DNA from: Paludibacteraceae bacterium
GTDB lineage: Bacteria > Bacteroidota > Bacteroidia > Bacteroidales > Paludibacteraceae
Direction of reading: 5' to 3'
DNA: 64,000 bases
Assembly (NCBI GenBank): GCA_017556705.1
Contig: JAFYMG010000003.1
Coordinates: 1 to 64,000 of the forward strand
In this document: positions 53,172 through 60,738 of the stretch, piece after piece
Layout: every line of letters starts with the position of its first letter
Numbering within the stretch: the stretch's first letter is position 1
The notes under the pieces: generated by a model
The model's input: only the letters and a program-made list of their open reading frames with translations
Database searches by the model: none
Told to the model about the DNA's origin: nothing
Made by a program: the position numbers and the translations under genes

Positions 53172-54038
53172 ATGACAGCATTTGTATTTCCTGGTCAAGG
53201 TGCCCAATTCTCGGGCATGGGTAAGGACCTATATGACACATATTCAGAGGCTCGTGCGATGATGCAGCGTGCCAACGATGTTTTGGGCTTTAATCTTACC
53301 GAAGTGATGTTCGAAGGTACAGACGAAGCTCTTCGCCAAACACGCGTCACTCAACCTGCCATTTTCCTACACTCCATTGTGGCTAGTCGGCTTATGACTA
53401 CCCTGCGTCCGAACATGGTAGCTGGGCATAGCTTGGGTGAGTTCTCTGCGTTGGTAGCTGCCGAGGCATTGCATTGGGAAGATGGTTTGCGATTGGTGAG
53501 CCAACGCGCACAAGCCATGCAAGAGGCATGCGAACTGCAACCAGGAACCATGGCGGCTGTGTTGGCTTTGGCAGATGATAAAGTAGCTGAAGTGTGCGAT
53601 AGTATTGAGGATATTGTGGTGGCAGCTAACTTCAATTGCCCTGGTCAAGTGGTAATCTCTGGTTCATTGAGTGGTATTGATGCCGCATGCAAGGCATTGA
53701 AAGAAGCAGGCGCCAAACGTGCGCTGAAGTTGCCTGTGGGTGGTGCTTTCCACTCGCCATTGATGCAACCTGCAGCCGAGCGATTGCAAGCGGCTATCAT
53801 GGCTACTACTTTCCATGCACCTAAATGCCCTGTATATCAGAATGTAAGTGCTAAAGCCGAGATGGATAAGGATATTATCCAACGCCAAGTGTTGGAGCAA
53901 TTGACCTCTCCTGTTCGCTGGACACAAAGTGTGCAACAGATGATTGCTGACGGAGCCACTTCGTTCTACGAGTTTGGCCCAGGTGACGTACTCAAAGGTC
54001 TCATCCGCAAGATCAATGCGGAAGTGGAGGTGGGGTAG
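53172..54038 (+). CDS. fabD: Malonyl-CoA:ACP transacylase
   Basis: Transfers malonyl groups to ACP for fatty-acid synthesis. Catalytic serine in A-G-H-S-L-G-E-F near residue 86, oxyanion P-G-Q-G-A-Q, arginine in S-Q-R-A, and the histidine in G-G-A-F-H-S-P. 288 residues is slightly short of the typical 300-310 but complete. Monocistronic. Confidence 0.95.
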   Translation: MTAFVFPGQGAQFSGMGKDLYDTYSEARAMMQRANDVLGFNLTEVMFEGTDEALRQTRVTQPAIFLHSIVASRLMTTLRPNMVAGHSLGEFSALVAAEALHWEDGLRLVSQRAQAMQEACELQPGTMAAVLALADDKVAEVCDSIEDIVVAANFNCPGQVVISGSLSGIDAACKALKEAGAKRALKLPVGGAFHSPLMQPAAERLQAAIMATTFHAPKCPVYQNVSAKAEMDKDIIQRQVLEQLTSPVRWTQSVQQMIADGATSFYEFGPGDVLKGLIRKINAEVEVG

Positions 54039-54092
54039 TGCTCTAATTGTTTTGCACTTAATCCCAATTCGTTCGAACATTTGGATTAGGAT

Positions 54093-54122
54093 AAAAAAAG
54101 AGCGACACTTGCGTGCCACTCT
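54093..54122 (-). terminator. Terminator of the BspA-like gene
   Basis: On the minus strand AGAGTGGCAC, GCAA loop, GTGTCGCTCT, then seven T; two G-T wobbles in the stem. Confidence 0.75.
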
Positions 54123-54178
54123 GAATGTTTACACAACGGAATAATCCTTATTGTGTATATCCTTCAAAATTGTTGGGA

Positions 54179-57061
54179 TTACATCTCTTGTCCCATTGCG
54201 TTGTAAATTTTACCATCTTGCAGGATGTAGAGGTGACCATTGCGGAGGAGTTTTTGGGTATTAGCCTCAGAAAGTGTGCTATAAGTGTTTTCTACCGCGG
54301 TCATAGATTCGGTGGTAAACTCACCGGTATGTGACTTGATGATTTTGTTTGCTGTATCTTTTACATCAATATTATATGCGTAATGTGTACCTTCTTCCAA
54401 TCCTGTCACTGTGAAGCGATAGCCATTGCCAGCCTGCTCGGCGTATTGAGTAGGGTGGTTATTGCCGTCACGAGAAGGAGCAAAAGCAATATTGAGCAAT
54501 TGACCTTCCGCATTGAACTTGAGGGTGCAGAACACCTCGTTGCCCTTCTTTATAACAATCGTATAGGTGTTCGCATTGCTTTCTGTTGACCATATGATTG
54601 TAACAGAGCTGGAAGAAGCATTGATAATCACTGTATCAGTAGGTGTGTTATTCGTCTCGGCACCAATGCACTTTATATATTTAAAGTTACCCCAAACAAT
54701 GTCTAGATCATACCCTTCCTTATTCTCACAAGGAACATGTAGATAAACATTGTAATTAGCAAACGAAGTTTGTTCCGCAAATGGTGGATATGTAGGATAA
54801 CAATAAACATGGTATAAACGGTTACATTCTGCAAACGCATTAGCAGCAATATTTTCTATATTTGCACCTAGATTTACTTCTCCCAAACGAATTGCTCCTG
54901 CAAAGGCTGATTTTCCGATGGATGTTGTAGTATTGGAAGTGGTAACAATCTTTATCTGCTCTTTGAATAGCAACCATGGTTGTGTTTCAGAGGTGTAGTT
55001 GTACATATTCCCCGAACCTGTAATGGAAATACTTTGGTCACTTTCATCGTATGACCAATAGAGACTATCACCGCACTGACCAGAGAATGATTGTGCAAAC
55101 TCAGCCGTGAGCACGGTATCTTGAGTGAGTTCAAGTATACGAGGATTATCGGTGTTTCCGTCGCTCCATTTTACAAAATGGTAGCCAAGATTTGGTGTGG
55201 CATAAATGGTTGCTCCGCATAGCGTATTCTTTTCAACTTCTGCCAATCCTATTTCGCCATTCTTAGAATCTACAGCAATCGAATATATTGCAGGTGATTC
55301 TTGGATAGAGGCAAGGTTACTCCAGCCGGTGGCTGCTTTATACGCCGAAATACATCCACAAGGTACATAGATAGGTATTTGATAATTTACACTATTGAAC
55401 GCATAACTTCCAACAGTCGGAGGTGTTGTCGCTTCACTGGTAATGGAAGTTAATCCGGAACAACCTTCAAAAGCATGCGCTCCAATATTTGTTACGCTGT
55501 TAGGGATTGTAACGGAAGTTAGTTCTTTACGTAGAAAGAGAGCCGAGGCTGCTATTAATCTTGTTTCTTCCTTAATGGTGTAGTCACCCGACAATGTCTT
55601 TTTTGCTCTAATCAAGCAATTATCAATATATAACACATCATTCTCCCAATTCGAATCGTCGTTGTAGTGTCCTGTACCAGATAGAGCATAATCTCCAATA
55701 TCTTTTACTGTGGTAGGGATCGTGATTTTATTGAGATTATTCATATCACAACACAAATATGCAGGGATATATTCCACCTCATTTCCGAAAACAAAAGAAG
55801 TAATTTGAGAGCGTATATTGTAGAATGGAGATGTGTACTCGTAAGTAGAGCCTACAGTCTTATAGTCAAAGTCAGCATGATTTTTCACATTCCATACGAC
55901 AGTAGTAAGAGCCGAACAGTTGTCGAAAACATGCTCTCCAACAATTTTTATACTGCTAGGAATGGTGATTGATTCAAGCGTGGAGTGCTTAAAGGCTGCA
56001 AAACCAATACCTATTACATTATAGTTTACTCCCTCGTATTCAACCGTTTTTGGTATATCTATAGAACGGAGCGTATTATAATTGGCAGACCCAGTTGTTT
56101 GATAAGTAACATATACATAGTGATCATCTAAATTTTGAATAGTGGCAGAAGTTGGCTTTTGTTTCTGCGCATTTGTATAAACGGGCTTAACAATAATTTC
56201 CTTAATATCCCAAGTGGCAGAAAGGTCTTTACAAACATATTTCCAAGCTATGCGACAGTTTGCTTTGAGGTTTGCAGAAGGGATTGCAATGTCTCCAGAT
56301 GAAACCCATCCCCAACCTTCAGTTCCATATACTATACCTTTGAGTTCAGTCCAAGTAGCAGTTTTTACATCGCCATTGAAATCGTTAGATACCCATACTG
56401 TATATTGCGCTTTGGTTTCATCGGTATTCGGTACTACAGAAGCAGGACCAAATTCATGGTTAAATATCAATGTGGCTGCACTAACGCAAGACAAATCCAT
56501 CGCAGGAGATATAAACCAATCTTCATTGGGAATAGTTGCGGCATTGGCATAGCCAGACATCTTTGCGCACTTGCGACTTGCATCATATGACCAAATTTGC
56601 TCGCCACTCACGCTTACTGCTGTGAATTTATCGAAACTAGCTTGTGTGCCTAATGTTTCGTTGAGAACCTCCTCGCCAGTTGTTTCTACTGGTTTTGTAC
56701 CATACTCTTTGCCATCCACAACTGCATATGTTGGGCTCTTGATACCAGCAATACCGAAGTACTTCTCCAAAGAACCATAGATGAGAATCTCCTTGCTATA
56801 TACGTCAGGGTTCTCAGGCAAGTTCAAGCCATTACGGAGCGCACCAGAAGGCAATTGTACAGGAACCATCATTGCTGCATTTGTCTCGTCAGCAGAAGCT
56901 GCGATAACGATGTTTGTATTGTAAGTTTTACCTTCAGAAGTACCCCAAGGAGCAGACAATTGCAAAGCATCCATGTTCACACCATTCACTTGGCCAACAA
57001 TATATGCTTTTACATAATAGTTGCCTAGAATATACGTCTGTGACGGTATATGGGTTGTCAT
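54179..57061 (-). CDS. BspA-like leucine-rich-repeat surface protein, 3' fragment after a frameshift
   Basis: 960 residues. It continues the frame-A product encoded upstream: its first useful residues (L-G-N-Y-Y-V-K-A-Y-I-V-G-Q-V-N-G) complete an OB-fold domain whose start is in the other fragment. Then come a jelly-roll-like domain, BspA-type leucine-rich repeats at about 330-600 (S-I-T-I-P-S-S-I, S-V-T-I-P-N-S-V-T-N-I-G-A-H-A-F-E-G-C), a further repeat block, and a fibronectin-like domain. The end K-L-L-R-N-G-H-L-Y-I-L-Q-D-G-K is a motif common at the end of secreted Bacteroidales proteins. Probably a cell-surface adhesin-type protein. Confidence 0.7.
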   Translation of the reverse strand: MTTHIPSQTYILGNYYVKAYIVGQVNGVNMDALQLSAPWGTSEGKTYNTNIVIAASADETNAAMMVPVQLPSGALRNGLNLPENPDVYSKEILIYGSLEKYFGIAGIKSPTYAVVDGKEYGTKPVETTGEEVLNETLGTQASFDKFTAVSVSGEQIWSYDASRKCAKMSGYANAATIPNEDWFISPAMDLSCVSAATLIFNHEFGPASVVPNTDETKAQYTVWVSNDFNGDVKTATWTELKGIVYGTEGWGWVSSGDIAIPSANLKANCRIAWKYVCKDLSATWDIKEIIVKPVYTNAQKQKPTSATIQNLDDHYVYVTYQTTGSANYNTLRSIDIPKTVEYEGVNYNVIGIGFAAFKHSTLESITIPSSIKIVGEHVFDNCSALTTVVWNVKNHADFDYKTVGSTYEYTSPFYNIRSQITSFVFGNEVEYIPAYLCCDMNNLNKITIPTTVKDIGDYALSGTGHYNDDSNWENDVLYIDNCLIRAKKTLSGDYTIKEETRLIAASALFLRKELTSVTIPNSVTNIGAHAFEGCSGLTSITSEATTPPTVGSYAFNSVNYQIPIYVPCGCISAYKAATGWSNLASIQESPAIYSIAVDSKNGEIGLAEVEKNTLCGATIYATPNLGYHFVKWSDGNTDNPRILELTQDTVLTAEFAQSFSGQCGDSLYWSYDESDQSISITGSGNMYNYTSETQPWLLFKEQIKIVTTSNTTTSIGKSAFAGAIRLGEVNLGANIENIAANAFAECNRLYHVYCYPTYPPFAEQTSFANYNVYLHVPCENKEGYDLDIVWGNFKYIKCIGAETNNTPTDTVIINASSSSVTIIWSTESNANTYTIVIKKGNEVFCTLKFNAEGQLLNIAFAPSRDGNNHPTQYAEQAGNGYRFTVTGLEEGTHYAYNIDVKDTANKIIKSHTGEFTTESMTAVENTYSTLSEANTQKLLRNGHLYILQDGKIYNAMGQEM

Positions 57062-57653
57062 ATGTACCTGCGCCTATAACACTTCCTGGGTTAGGCGTTT
57101 CACCACCTTCATTGTCTCCCCCATTACCATAAAGCAATGGGTTGGTACTCTTCCATATATATGCAGCCCCCTTACCTACTGTTTCATAAGTGCCATTGTA
57201 GTTGGTCAATTCGCCATATACAACTACAAAGTCATCTTCTGCAACAACAGTAGGGTCTGTGATTTTTTTGCCGTTAGGACCATACACTTGGTATGCCATG
57301 AAGTCATCATGTGAATTAGCACCCTTCACATCTTCCATATAGAATAGTGCATTTCCATAACCAGAAACACCTTCAGCATGTTTATTGTGAATTTTCTTCA
57401 CATAACCCATTACGTAATATTTAGTACCTGTTGTTTCGCCACTCTCTAGAGCAGCACAAATTTCGCACGCTTGAGCCACAGTTATTGCCTCGGCAGGGAT
57501 GTTCCAACCAATAGTGTCGTATCGATCGACAATAACATCTTCTTCTCCCGTACAGACTTGATAGTACAAGTCACCTACTTGAAAGCGTTGCGCCCAAAGG
57601 CAGGTAGTAGCCGCGAAGGCGAGAATAATGGTAAAAATCTTTTTCATATACAT
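56934..57653 (-). CDS. BspA-like surface protein, 5' fragment (signal peptide and N-terminal domains)
   Basis: Signal peptide (K-K-I-F-T-I-I-L-A-F-A-A-T-T, ending L-W-A), an OB-fold-like domain (Y-Y-V-M-G-Y-V-K-K-I and V-V-V-Y-G-E-L-T-N-Y-N-G-T-Y-E-T), a Gly/Glu/Asn linker, and the beginning of a second domain G-T-Y-D-N-P-Y-T-V-T-D-V. After about residue 205 the frame turns into unrelated, Cys/Trp-rich sequence, while the correct continuation is in the +1 frame. One extra base near 57025-57045 explains both fragments. Joined, the protein would be about 1,150 residues. Confidence 0.72.
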   Translation of the reverse strand: MYMKKIFTIILAFAATTCLWAQRFQVGDLYYQVCTGEEDVIVDRYDTIGWNIPAEAITVAQACEICAALESGETTGTKYYVMGYVKKIHNKHAEGVSGYGNALFYMEDVKGANSHDDFMAYQVYGPNGKKITDPTVVAEDDFVVVYGELTNYNGTYETVGKGAAYIWKSTNPLLYGNGGDNEGGETPNPGSVIGAGTYDNPYTVTDVYSRQLLCKSIYCWPSEWCEHGCFAIVCSLGYF

Positions 57654-57691
57654 AAATTGTAATTTGCTCTAAAACAACAACTTATCTTTCC

Positions 57692-58012
57692 TTACTCCAC
57701 CACCACCGCAGTGCCAGATATAGACACCAGCAGCATGGAGCCATTGGGGCCGACGGTTTCGTAGCCATACGACACGCCAACGATGGCGTTGGCACCCATC
57801 GCACGGGCACGTTGCTCCATCTCGCGTTGCGCTTGCTCGCGACCCTCAATCATCGCTTGTTCGTAAGTATTACTGCGACCACCTACGAAATCACGCACAG
57901 ACGCAAAAAAGTCTTTCACAAAGTTCAAACCAAAAATAACTTCGCCTGAAACAAGGCCTTTGTATTCGCGGATCTCATGTCCCTGAATAGATTGGGTAGT
58001 AGTTACTATCAT
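57692..58012 (-). CDS. YbjQ/UPF0145 family protein
   Basis: 106 residues with the family pattern: T-T-Q-S-I-Q-G start, a central E-A/R/Q-rich helix, and the end A-N-A-I-V-G-V-S-Y-G-Y-E. Members form pentameric barrels of unknown function, sometimes called heavy-metal-binding domains; no cysteine or histidine cluster is seen here. Monocistronic with its own promoter. Confidence 0.9.
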   Translation of the reverse strand: MIVTTTQSIQGHEIREYKGLVSGEVIFGLNFVKDFFASVRDFVGGRSNTYEQAMIEGREQAQREMEQRARAMGANAIVGVSYGYETVGPNGSMLLVSISGTAVVVE

Positions 58013-58035
58013 AGTATTAAGTTTTTTTCACTCTG

Positions 58036-58066
58036 CAAAGGTACAACTTTTTTCTCATATATACAA
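58036..58066 (-). promoter_or_regulatory. Promoter of the YbjQ gene
   Basis: Minus-strand TACCTTTG (58036-58043) and TTG (58064-58066) 20 bp apart. Confidence 0.73.
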
Positions 58067-58088
58067 GGGTAATCGCTTAAAAGAGCGA

Positions 58089-58136
58089 TTTTGTTTAACG
58101 AATACACCTCTGGTGCTGCTGTCTAGAGTTTAGAGG
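58089..58136 (+). repeat. F1-like unit with a GTTTAGAG tail
   Basis: CACC-TCT-GGTG stem followed by CTGCTGT and CTAGAGTTTAGAGG. A sister copy at 58680-58716 has GCAC-TTTG-GGTGC followed by TACTG and TTTAGAGTTTAGAG. Confidence 0.6.
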
Positions 58137-58142
58137 CAGATT

Positions 58143-58275
58143 TTAGACCGCTTCGCTATTGGAAGTTAGACCACTGCGTTGTAAGAAGCTAGAGACTCTC
58201 GGAATCTCTCAGCCCGCAGGGCGGTCTAACAGCAGTAAGCGGTCTCTCTTCTCTCAGTCCGTAGGACGGTCTTCC
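58143..58275. repeat. F3 element with both arm orientations
   Basis: Left arm TTAGACCGC-TTC-GCTATTGGAAG, TTAGACCACTGCGTTGTAAGAAG and AGAGACTCTCGGAATCTCT; right part CAGCCC-GCA-GGGCGGTCTAAC, AGCAGTAAGCGGTC, CAGTCC-GTA-GGACGGTC. It leads directly into the small ORF at 58294. Confidence 0.78.
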
Positions 58276-58293
58276 TTCAACATTTTCTCTACC

Positions 58294-58377
58294 ATGTCAA
58301 TACAAAAGGTGATGACTACTGCGCTAATGACGCTGATTGCTAATGTGGTTAAGATGTTCATAATTGTTTTTTTTTAG
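58294..58377 (+). CDS. Small hydrophobic peptide (27 aa) between F3 repeats
   Basis: ATG 58294 to TAG 58375. The sequence starts M-S-I-Q-K-V-M-T-T-A-L and ends with a very hydrophobic run (L-I-A-N-V-V-K-M-F-I-I-V-F-F). One membrane helix with a lysine. F3 arrays lie on both sides, and the stop codon is the first base triplet of the downstream TTAGACC unit. It may be a true small membrane peptide of the kind found near Bacteroidota amidase loci, or chance; no promoter is clear. Confidence 0.35.
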   Translation: MSIQKVMTTALMTLIANVVKMFIIVFF

Positions 58378-58436
58378 ACCGCTTCGCTGTTAGAAGTTAG
58401 ACCGCTTCGCTGTTAGAAGTTAGACCACTGTCAGAC
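58375..58436 (+). repeat. F3 array: two identical units and a partial one
   Basis: TTAGACCGC-TTC-GCTGTTAGAAG twice, without any difference, then TTAGACCACTGTCAG. The identity suggests recent duplication. Confidence 0.85.
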
Positions 58437-58549
58437 TTATTGGTCGGGTTAATATTTTCAAAATCCGCTGCAAAGGTGCGCGTTCGGCAATCTTCCACAT
58501 TGACTGATGACCCCGTCATCATTTAGGTGGTCGATGCCTCCGCTTTCCC

Positions 58550-58579
58550 CACTCACCCACAAGGCTCGTGGGGACCCCG
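58550..58579 (+). repeat. Diverged F4 element
   Basis: CACCCAC, AAGGCTC, GTGGGGACCCCG: the right-hand GGGGACCCCG box equals that of the pyrK and pyrF copies, while the left box is altered together with its partner (CCCAC/GTGGG). Confidence 0.6.
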
Positions 58580-58679
58580 ATTAATTTCGGCGACAAAATT
58601 ACTATAACATACTGCTAAAAGTTGTCAGTATCTCAAGAAAAATGCAAAAAAAGTCACATTTTTGCATTTTTTTGTTTAG

Positions 58680-58716
58680 AGGACGCACTTTGGGTGCTAC
58701 TGTTTAGAGTTTAGAG
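58680..58716 (+). repeat. F1-like unit with TTTAGAG tail
   Basis: GGAC-GCAC-TTTG-GGTGC-TACTG, then TTTAGAGTTTAGAG; the stem differs from all other F1 units yet pairs. Confidence 0.65.
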
Positions 58717-58719
58717 AGA

Positions 58720-58819
58720 TTTTTGAGGGTTGAGCGGAGCCGTGTTGAATCCCTCTTAGTATAGTACTATTTCCCCCCAGGGGAAATTATACTAAGGGGT
58801 TACGGCTCCTGCTCAAAAA
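58720..58819. repeat. 100-bp long interrupted palindrome
   Basis: Nested pairing: TTTTTGAG with CTCAAAAA, GGAGCCGT with ACGGCTCC, CTTAGTATA with TATACTAAG (near-perfect), and a core ATTTCCCC/GGGGAAAT around CCA. Terminal A/T runs on both ends fit a bidirectional terminator or a small non-autonomous element. No protein-coding capacity. Confidence 0.82.
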
Positions 58820-58958
58820 TGGGGTAAATAGGGGAGGGCGACAGATGCACTAAATAGACTAGACAATTTAGAAAAAAATAGACTTGATGGGAGTTTTTTA
58901 GAAATTGTAAAATGGGAGTTTACAAAAGTAAGATTTTTAGCATTTTTCTCCGAAAAAA

Positions 58959-58990
58959 TTTGGAAAAAAGGCGATTTATTATTATCTTTG
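58959..58990 (+). promoter_or_regulatory. Promoter upstream of the 59224 gene
   Basis: TTTG at 58959-58962 and TATCTTTG at 58983-58990 with 20 bp between. The next gene is 233 bp away, so the transcript would have a long leader containing the 11-bp repeats. Confidence 0.62.
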
Positions 58991-59107
58991 TAGTTGATTT
59001 AACACATGCGTTATTTGGTTTGGATAGCTTAGATTTCTCGCGCCCTGGCGTAGTAGTTTTGTCTCTTTCGCCTATTCGCAATGACTTGTAAATTCCCTGT
59101 CCACACC

Positions 59108-59161
59108 ACACAATAACCATACAATAACCATACAATAACCACACAATAACCATACAATTCC
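59108..59161 (+). repeat. 11-bp tandem repeat, five units
   Basis: ACACAATAACC, ATACAATAACC, ATACAATAACC, ACACAATAACC and a partial ATACAATTCC in exact register. It lies in the long leader of the 59224 gene and could be iteron-like. Confidence 0.85.
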
Positions 59162-59223
59162 TTACCATGATACTACTTAGTGGTATCATATTTAACCCAT
59201 AAACATTTTAACTTTAACTACCT

Positions 59224-59622
59224 ATGTCACAAGTAACGTACATGGCACCTGTCGATGAGGTGCGAGGCAAGCTAACCCTCAATCGTGGCAATGACTCTGT
59301 CATCGTCACTCGTCGCAAATCTTACGGAAAAACCAAGAACGGTACGCCCCGACTTGGTCCGAAAGAGATGTATGTCTATCACAAACACCGAGGATCATGG
59401 TCTCCTGCTGTCACTTCCCACCGCGAACTTTTCAAAGTGGCGCAAAAGCAAGCCATTGCCGAAATGAACGATCCCGAGCGCTTGGCATATTGGCAAACAT
59501 TCTTTGAGGAACAATTGAGCAAACCCAAACCAGGTGAGAAACAGTACATTAAACTCCAATGTTATATCGCCGCACAATTACTTATAAAACTGAAAACCGA
59601 CAACGACACAAAGGAAAACTAA
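59224..59622 (+). CDS. Unidentified basic protein (132 aa)
   Basis: No family recognised. Residues 1-70 are beta-rich and basic (V-T-R-R-K-S-Y-G-K-T-K-N, Y-V-Y-H-K-H-R-G-S-W) with conserved-looking glycines; residues 75-130 are helical (A-I-A-E-M-N-D-P-E-R-L-A-Y-W-Q-T-F-F-E-E-Q). No signal peptide. A nucleic-acid-binding role is possible from charge but not shown. It is alone between repeat-rich stretches, which suggests an accessory-locus remnant. Confidence 0.65.
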   Translation: MSQVTYMAPVDEVRGKLTLNRGNDSVIVTRRKSYGKTKNGTPRLGPKEMYVYHKHRGSWSPAVTSHRELFKVAQKQAIAEMNDPERLAYWQTFFEEQLSKPKPGEKQYIKLQCYIAAQLLIKLKTDNDTKEN

Positions 59623-59642
59623 TACAGACTAATGCCTCATCC

Positions 59643-59747
59643 GTGTGTAACAGTGTCACGGTGTAACACCTCACTCTATAATATATACCCCCGCACACAC
59701 ATGTATAGTTATAGAAAACTACTGTTACGCTGTAACACTGTTACACC
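59643..59747. repeat. Inverted GTGTAACAGTGT-type repeats
   Basis: Left 59643-59670 (GTGTAACAGTGTCACGG then TGTAACACC) and right 59722-59747 (CTGTTACGCTGTAACAC then TGTTACACC) are inverted relatives, each itself a tandem of GTAAC/GTTAC boxes. They enclose about 50 bp of A/T-rich DNA downstream of the orphan gene. Confidence 0.72.
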
Positions 59748-59773
59748 TAAATAGTCAAAACAATAGATAAAAC

Positions 59774-60448
59774 ATGAAAACAACTCAATTGATTATTAGC
59801 GGATTATGTAAACTCCTGTGTGGCATGACCTTGATTGGCTTGCTGCTCTTTTGGCCAGCAGGCACATGGCACTATTGGCAAGCGTGGTTACTGCTTGCTT
59901 TGCTATTTGTACCTATGACCTGCATGGGGATTTGGCTACTAATCTTCATGCCCGAGCTATTGGCTAAACGGCTGAACAACAAGGAGAAAGAGCAGACACA
60001 AAAGCATGTGGTAGCCCTGTCTGGATTGATGTTTATCGGCGGCTTTGTTCTCTGTGGTTTAGACCACCGCTTCGCATGGTCCAGTTTGCCCCTGTGGGCG
60101 AGTGTCATTGCCTCGGTAATCTTCCTGATAGGGTATGCCTTATACGCCGAAGTGTTGCGCGAGAATGCCTACCTGTCAAGAAGCATAGAAGTGCAAGAGA
60201 ATCAACAACTCATTGACACGGGCCTATACGGCATTGTGCGTCATCCGATGTACACAGCCACTTTGCTTATGTTCCTATCTATGCCGATAGTGTTGGGCTC
60301 CGCTTGGGCATTATTGATCTTTGGTGTTTATCCCGTACTTATTATCCGACGTATCTTAAACGAGGAGCAGGTGCTAGCGGCAGGACTACCTGGATATGCA
60401 GATTACCAGCAGCGTGTCCGCTGGCGCCTCATACCAGGCATTTGGTAG
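59774..60448 (+). CDS. Isoprenylcysteine carboxyl methyltransferase-like membrane protein
   Basis: 224 residues with five or so membrane helices and the cofactor motif G-L-Y-G-I-V-R-H-P-M-Y near residue 155, followed by N-E-E-Q-V-L and Y-A-D-Y-Q-Q-R-V-R-W-R-L-I-P of the PEMT/ICMT superfamily. Likely a SAM-dependent methyltransferase acting on a lipid or small hydrophobic substrate; bacterial substrates are mostly unknown. Confidence 0.85.
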   Translation: MKTTQLIISGLCKLLCGMTLIGLLLFWPAGTWHYWQAWLLLALLFVPMTCMGIWLLIFMPELLAKRLNNKEKEQTQKHVVALSGLMFIGGFVLCGLDHRFAWSSLPLWASVIASVIFLIGYALYAEVLRENAYLSRSIEVQENQQLIDTGLYGIVRHPMYTATLLMFLSMPIVLGSAWALLIFGVYPVLIIRRILNEEQVLAAGLPGYADYQQRVRWRLIPGIW

Positions 60449-60504
60449 GATAGGAGAGAATAGGATAGATAAAATCTATCTTTTTTGATAAAATCGCACT
60501 ATAA

Positions 60505-60536
60505 TTTGCATATATCAAGAAATTTTACTACTTTTG
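60505..60536 (+). promoter_or_regulatory. Promoter of the tryptophanase-like gene
   Basis: TTTG at 60505-60508 and TACTTTTG at 60529-60536, 20 bp apart. A 202-bp leader filled with F3 repeats follows. Confidence 0.72.
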
Positions 60537-60564
60537 CGACTTCATTTGAAAAAAGGTTAAACAA

Positions 60565-60723
60565 AGACCGCGCAAAGCGCTGTTAGATGTTAGACCGTTA
60601 CACTGTTAGATCGCCCTATGGGCTGTGAGATTCCGAAGAATCCAACAGCGACGGAGTTGCGTTCCTGCAATGAGTGAAACGAGTGGTCCGACAACGCAGT
60701 GGTCTGGCAGCAAAGCGGTCGTA
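60565..60723. repeat. F3 element in the leader of the tryptophanase-like gene
   Basis: Left arm units AGACCGC-GCAAAGC-GCTGTTAGA and TTAGACCGTTACACTGTTAGA, hairpins CGCCC-TAT-GGGC and GATTC-CGAA-GAATC, then inverted units GAGTG-AAA-CGAGTGGTC, ACAACG-CAGTGGTC and GGCAGC-AAA-GCGGTC. It occupies most of the untranslated leader, so it would be transcribed and folded. Confidence 0.82.
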
Positions 60724-60738
60724 AAATAAAATAGTATT

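Larger units (their letters stand above)
58378..59223. other. Gene-free 846-bp region with stacked repeats
   Basis: Contents in order: F3 array (to 58436); TGATGAC-CCC-GTCATCA hairpin at 58505-58521; a diverged F4 box (CCCAC, GTGGG, GACCCCG) at 58550-58579; an F1-like unit at 58680-58716; a 100-bp long palindrome at 58720-58819; a promoter at 58959-58990; and an 11-bp tandem repeat at 59108-59161. A minus-strand frame at 58920-59189 is not credible, as it reads through the promoter and the tandem repeat. Confidence 0.7.

Noticed and set aside
54070..54080. TTCGAACA half-site near the fabD end as a third TetR operator
   Set aside because: Only one half-site and it is not near a start of transcription.
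58920..59189. 89-residue minus-strand frame
   Set aside because: It runs through a promoter and the 11-bp tandem repeat, which produces its repetitive V-W-L-L-Y-G-Y-C wording.
60449..60738. tRNA or small RNA gene in the leader of the tryptophanase-like gene
   Set aside because: No cloverleaf or CCA end; hairpins are accounted for by F3 units.
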